Shown here: positions 18,110 through 22,176 of the stretch, piece by piece
How the letters are laid out: every line of letters begins with the position of its first letter
Position numbering within the stretch: the first letter of the stretch is position 1
Origin: Paramacrobiotus richtersi
Taxonomy: Eukaryota > Tardigrada > Eutardigrada > Parachela > Macrobiotidae
Assembly: GCA_034698045.1 (NCBI GenBank)
Contig: JAQGAU010000988.1
Coordinates: forward strand, 1-22,176
Length of the DNA: 22,176 bases
Direction: 5' to 3'
The notes under the pieces: model-generated
Databases searched by the model: none
What the model saw: the letters and a program-made list of their open reading frames with translations, nothing else
What the model was told of the DNA's origin: nothing
Made by a program: the position numbers and the translations under genes

Positions 18110-19080
18110 GATGTACCTTTGTGTCAACGGGGCGTTTGAGCTGGGCTTCAGCCTGCTGGCCTTCTCGCGCAAGGATGAGGGCACCTCGTTGGTCGTTATC
18201 GACGAGTCCCCGGAGCACCTCCTTGATCTGTGAAACTAGCGGAAATCCGGCTTCCGCGCAATCCGCGGTGCACGCATCGCGCCATGGTTGCCGTACGTTA
18301 CTTTGTTTCCCCATTAGCTGATCATACTTTTTAGGATTCCACGACCTACAAAAAGACCGCTTGCGAAGACACCGAGCTAACGTATCCAGAAATCAATGAC
18401 GCTCAATATCTGAAGGGCGAATTATATGCCCCGTTCGAAGAGTTCCATGCCAACTTCAACGTTTTCAGAAACAGATTGACCAGACGTTTGTTGAATGCCG
18501 CTCTGGATCCTTGCCGAAAGGGCATCCAGGACCAGATTCATGAAGTCTGATGTTCAAACTGGATGCAGAGTTCGCTCTGATTATTACAATAAGCACACCT
18601 TCTGATGCATTCTGCAATGTGTATCACTATACGCATGCGCACTATGCGAACCGCCGCTTTCACCGCTCTGAATAATACCTCCGCGAAGTTGTTGGTGTTG
18701 TTCCCTGCTGGCAGGAAACTATGCCGGTATGCTAAACTCGATCCCGCAGATCGGCTCGAAACGTCTTTTAATTAATTCACAAGGGGTGCCTATAGTGAAC
18801 GGGGGTGCAAGGGGGTGCCATAGCGATTTCCTACTTTTTATTATTTCAGCATTAAGTTTGTCACTATTGCTGTCCTTTGATAGTGTTGATCGGATCCTTT
18901 GTTTGCCAGTGAATTCCACCCATCGGTTCCCATGCAGCAACCTGCTGGTAATGTGTGGAAAAAGAGTCATATAAACTCGTGCAATTTGGACGGAAACAAT
19001 CGCATCTTCTTTGTCTTTCTAAGTTTTTTTTCTCTCTCGAATATCTGCTGATTTGGTTGAGCTGGAATGCTTTCGTTACA
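18110..19080 (+). repeat. Family A repeat, copy 4 (longest)
   Basis: Core at 18123-18233 reads on the plus strand VNGAFELGFSLLAFSRKDEG then VVIDESPEHLLDL and TGA. The minus strand is open too (QIKEVLRGLVDNDQRGALIL) and meets a donor-like AAAG|GTACAT at 18117. Between copies 1 and 4 the seven differences I counted in the core fall at the second (5) and first (2) positions of the plus frame and none at the third, which is not the pattern of a protein under selection in this frame, so the core is decayed. The extra segment 18300-18720 holds the exon-like frame annotated separately. 18727-19080 matches 222-600. Confidence 0.8.
18335..18550 (+). CDS. Exon-like open segment, 71 codons plus stop, unknown
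   Basis: Opens directly after an acceptor-like string (branch-like CTGAT at about 18319, TACTTTTTAG with AG at 18333-18334) and ends at TGA 18548-18550. There is no ATG at the start and an in-frame TAG lies just upstream, so it would be a terminal exon. The peptide starts DSTTYKKTACEDTELTYPEI and continues with acidic/aromatic (ELYAPFEEFHANFNVFRN) and basic (RLTRRLLNAALDPCRKG) parts, ending QIHEV. By my count 41 of 71 third positions are G or C, well above the local average. It looks like real protein-coding sequence. The other family A copies lack it, so it is either an ancestral part lost from them or an insertion into this one. I do not recognise the family. Confidence 0.4.
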   Translation, partial: DSTTYKKTACEDTELTYPEINDAQYLKGELYAPFEEFHANFNVFRNRLTRRLLNAALDPCRKGIQDQIHEV

Positions 19081-19084
19081 TGTA

Positions 19085-19227
19085 CAACTGAGAATTTTGT
19101 TTTATTATTTTCAAATTTCACCCCACTTGCTTTAGCGTTTTAATATCTTGAATGTTTATTTATTTATGTTCTTATTAATATTTTTATTTACTTTATTATT
19201 TATTTATAGTTTTTATAGTTGTATTTA
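19085..19227 (+). repeat. Uninterrupted counterpart of the 1.7-4.5 kb breakpoints
   Basis: Bases 19085-19200 match 1757-1880 in reverse, and 19195-19227 match 4501-4545 in direct orientation (TATTTATAG, TTTTATAGTTGTA-TTATA). Here the two parts are contiguous. It serves as the unfilled reference for the hairpin array insertion and inversion. Confidence 0.7.
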
Positions 19228-19500
19228 TATATTTATTTCTATTTCTGTATGTACATACACCTTTGTAATATTTATAAATTGATATAAATTACAACAAATA
19301 TGTCGTTTTTATTGCCGTGTCAATGTTGATGTACAGTCGTCATGGGTGGTACGTGTACCATTCAGTATGATCCGTAACGGTTATCGGGTTAATAAACCCT
19401 CTGGAGGCTGGATCGACAACATACTGCACTATATCACAGTATGGCTTAAATGAACGGTTTTTTTGAGTTAATGTGAGCTGCTTTGTATCTGATAGAGTTT
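19228..19500 (+). repeat. Family D repeat, copy 3
   Basis: The most complete copy. Its left part matches 4835-4940 and its right part matches 16430-16600. It runs directly into family F block a, suggesting that D and F were joined in the ancestral unit. Confidence 0.72.
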
Positions 19501-19552
19501 AGCTGCTACTGTACGTAATATTTCGATAGCATCATACCAACATTTCTTTCTG

Positions 19553-21535
19553 TACTGCACAATACTCTGTATGTTTGGCAGTGTCCGAACCTGCGGTTCT
19601 GGGACGTTGTGTAGTTTTTATTATGAATTTATTCACTTTTGTTTAAAATTTTTTTTTCTTTGTATTAATATTCATTAGTTGAAAGTTTTTAAAGTCATCT
19701 TTTGTTTTTTAAACAATCATTAGGTTGTTTTTTGTATTTGTTTTCGTGGTCTGTGGCGCTAAATTACTGTGTTCCGGTTCCGAGTCTATTAATTCTGCAA
19801 TCAATTTACTGTAAAAAAGAATTGCCGAATTGAACGGGAATGCCGTAAACAACCATCGAATTTTGTTTCCTCGCATTTCTGCGCGGACCGCGACATTCTG
19901 TACTCTGGTCTTATTTGTAGATACTTGTTTAATTTTTTCCAATCCGTTTGATTCGCAGCTCAACGACAAATGTACCTTTAATAAGTTTTTGTTGTTGTTC
20001 CGATTTTCTGCGGTTAATTTTCTGTGAAATTAAGCAAGTCGCTCTCGAAATGTTCTGGGCCACAATTCTTCCAGCAAATATACGAAAAGTCCATAAAGCA
20101 CGATAATAAAAAATCGACATGGAAATGCCGCAGACATAGACGATCTGAGACATATACGTTCATGCATGTCAGCTGGACATGATCATGATGCGCCTTCCGT
20201 GTAATGTCGTATCGTAGTGAAGTGGCATTGTTGGTCATACGCGCATACTTTTGTCAGCTACCTGGTTGCAGTTGTGTGGTATATATGGTGCAAATAAGAT
20301 GAAAAGATAGTAAAAAAAGTTTTCTTTTTATATATCGTTGTTTCGTAACCTATACACACACGTGTTTTAAATTACTGAAAATCCCAAAATTCTGCGGATG
20401 TTGACTTGTTGATCGAATATTTTTTTCAAAGCGGGTGACAGTGATTCTACCTAACAATAACTGCAGCGTTACATATAAGTTGTCATTCTTGGCGAATGAA
20501 TTATGTCGAACTACTTCTGTATTTGGAATTGTCTGTATCGGACGGCAAAATCTCTGATAATGTCATGAAAATACGTTCAGCCAACTGGGAAAAGTTGGGA
20601 CATATACTTCTCGTTTAATTTACAAAATAAGTTTATGCTGATTTGCTGAAATTTTTGTACAATGTTCCCTGAATGGAAAGACGCTTGATTCTGCCTTATT
20701 GTCGTAGATCACAGCGGTGGTTAATTATGCAACTACGTTTACTGGGTGGATTTTTTTAAGGGGCGTGTGGTTTCTCTAAGCCAGAAGACAGATTTGGATC
20801 TGGTTTGCTTGAAGATTTATTAGAACAGAATTGTTTGCATGAAACAATAAACAGAATTCAACAAAACAGAAAACGTACGGAAGAAAATCGTAAAAAAGCT
20901 GGTAAAGACAATCCGCTTCCGCTATGCATTAGAAAAAAACCGATGCAGACTATTGTATAATACAAATCAGTATTTCGTAAACCATCCAACTAGACACTTT
21001 TGCTAAATATTATTATAATCTCTTGCAGTGCCTAATATTGTCAGCCCAGGTAAACCGGCCCTTTGCGTGCAGTATTATTGTTGTTGTTTAGTGATAAATA
21101 TGTACTCCTAAGTAATGCTGTAGTTCTATGTTTGAAAACAGTGATCTTTCGCTAGCATTTTTGCGAAAGACGGATTACGTTTCCGCTGGCAACTTACCGT
21201 CTCGTGAAGCCAGTTAATCTATACCCAGCTGATACGAAATCCATCTGATGGAGCTGATTTCATGTAACAAACAACTTACTCAGAGGAAGTTTCGATAACA
21301 GATAAGTATAATCAAATTATCAAATTAATCGTAAGTTACAGAAGGATTCGTATACCGTATACGTACCTACTAACAACTCGATTGTGTCCTTAAAACTGAT
21401 TTGCATGGGGATTCTGTGTTTATGAGCAACGGGAGCTACTTGTACATACTCGACTGCCAGGGCTCCAGGAAGAGATGGGTGGCATGCAGTTATTTCGCAT
21501 GCTAGGCTATAACGCTGATGTCCCAGTAACGGTTT
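19553..21535 (+). repeat. Family F duplication, copy 2, with inverted core
   Basis: Blocks a (19553-19602), c (20434-20990) and d (21408-21535) are in the same order and direction as in copy 1, but block b (19905-20425) is reversed. Two extra stretches, 19603-19904 and about 20991-21407, are absent from copy 1. The minus-strand frame 20238-20014 begins with the same peptide as 6673 (MTNNATSLRYDITRKAHHDH) because the DNA is identical there, then diverges. Confidence 0.88.
21145..21170. repeat. Small hairpin
   Basis: TCTTTCGC (21145-21152) and GCGAAAGA (21163-21170) form a perfect 8-bp stem around a 10-base loop within the extra stretch of family F copy 2. No transcript context is visible. Confidence 0.6.
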
Positions 21536-21855
21536 GGGCACTGCGGGTAAGGGAAGGGTTTCCTGAGGATTATCTGGCTCTACGCCACCGGGCGGAAGTT
21601 ATAGCCGGACCACCGCCATTTATTCTCCAGTTCCGTGTAGTACGTCGATCCCCGACCGCCCTGCAGGGAATCGATGGCCGTCAGGGTGTCGTGGTGGTCG
21701 GGGGTTTGGTTATGGAAATGCCCACAAATCTGGGAAGCTCTGAATCTCTGATTTCCCCATAATATTGGGGAAACTGGGCCAATTCTGCAGCGACATTGAC
21801 TCGAAGTGTTTCCAGGAATATATCGAACTGGAAAGACATTGAGAAAAACACGCAA
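21320..21855. other. Coding-like GC-richer island, strand undecided
   Basis: Three long frames overlap. Plus 21475-21762 (95 codons) contains MLGYNADVPVTVWALRVREG and runs to GLVMEMPTNLGSSESLISP. Minus 21855-21580 (91 codons) contains WGNQRFRASQICGHFHNQTP and STYYTELENKWRW. Minus 21598-21320 reads PPGGVEPDNPQETLPLPAVP then KPLLGHQRYSLACEITACHP. The last frame has exon-like borders: a pyrimidine-rich acceptor CCCTTCCCTTACCCGCAG ending at 21541 and a donor TAG|GTACGT at 21367/21366, enclosing 174 bases (58 codons in length). I favour the minus strand for that reason. No protein family recognised. Bases 21408-21535 are the end of family F and recur at 7783-7900 with frame-breaking changes. Confidence 0.3.
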
Positions 21856-22176
21856 ACCATTAACAGATAATATTATCCTCGGATTAATTTCACAAAATAA
21901 CCAACAAGTTTATTTAAATAAATTTATTATTTTTGATTATGGCCACAACATTCATTCTGCAGTGTTTAGCGCAAACTCCTGTCATTTGGGCTGATTCGTT
22001 TCAGTTTTGTCCCACTACACTATGCCTTTTCATACAACTTACGTACCTAACTATACATATATGTGTTAGCAAACCGGTATGTGATTTACCTGATCACACA
22101 TCCTCCATATATATATAGCCAAAAATTGAAACGGTTATCCTTTATAGACTCGAGAACCAATAGTCCGATTGGACTG
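21856..22176. other. AT-rich end of window, no gene seen
   Basis: Two short plus frames (about 60 codons) carry no motif. A short ATATATATATA run lies at about 22108-22119. A reversed A-box-like CCCACTACACTATGCC occurs near 22011. Confidence 0.4.

Noticed and set aside
1-22176. Bacterial or phage origin
   Set aside because: No long genes, no ribosome-binding-site and start pairs and no operon spacing. AT-rich repeats, a microsatellite and splice-like signals point to a eukaryote.

Overview
The window looks like repeat-rich, mostly non-coding DNA from a eukaryote, probably an invertebrate animal. It is AT-rich (by eye roughly 60-65% AT) with oligo-A/T runs and a TAATA microsatellite. No frame exceeds about 120 codons, and there are no bacterial-style gene trains or ribosome-binding sites. 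The few coding-looking stretches are short, GC-richer islands, some bounded by splice-like AG/GT signals. I cannot name the species, and I found no complete, confidently identified gene.

Most of the window can be read as diverged copies of six repeat families that match one another inside the window. Family A (67-780, 12590-12990, 14390-15170, 18110-19080) carries a decayed coding-like core. Family B (1431-1673, 11066-11345, and inverted at 15172-15457) is about 250-290 bp. Family C is a GC-rich array of hairpins of about 37 bp (1675-1756, 2718-2812, 4421-4497). Family D (4826-4975, 16385-16622, 19228-19500) is AT-rich. Family E (5385-6320, 13005-14285) is a direct duplication of about 1 kb. 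Family F (6436-7900, 19553-21535) is a 1.5-2 kb duplication with pieces also at 8275-8325 and 16850-17060.

Layout: 1-1673 holds families A and B with an exon-like island at 1141-1280. 1675-4497 is a foldback-like structure. It has hairpin arrays at both ends beginning GGTGACC, a third array inside, and two 206-bp arms in inverted orientation (about 97.5% identical) around an 813-bp spacer with a retroelement-like coding remnant. 4498-6320 holds D and E; 6436-7900 is F; 8494-9014 is a GC-richer island. 9110-11040 is mostly unannotatable AT-rich DNA. 11066-15457 holds B, A, E, A and B again. 15730-17660 includes a perfect 40-bp palindrome. 17790-19500 holds a GC-rich island, A and D. 19553-21535 is the second F copy. 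21420-21855 is an island open on both strands.

The main theme is module flipping. In three independent places, a segment that is collinear in one copy of a repeat is reversed in another copy while its flanks stay in order: the F core, the B module beside A, and the block between the family C hairpin arrays. Together with the arms, hairpins and palindrome, this suggests a foldback-type mobile element family that drives local inversions. That is inference from reading the sequence and needs alignment to confirm.
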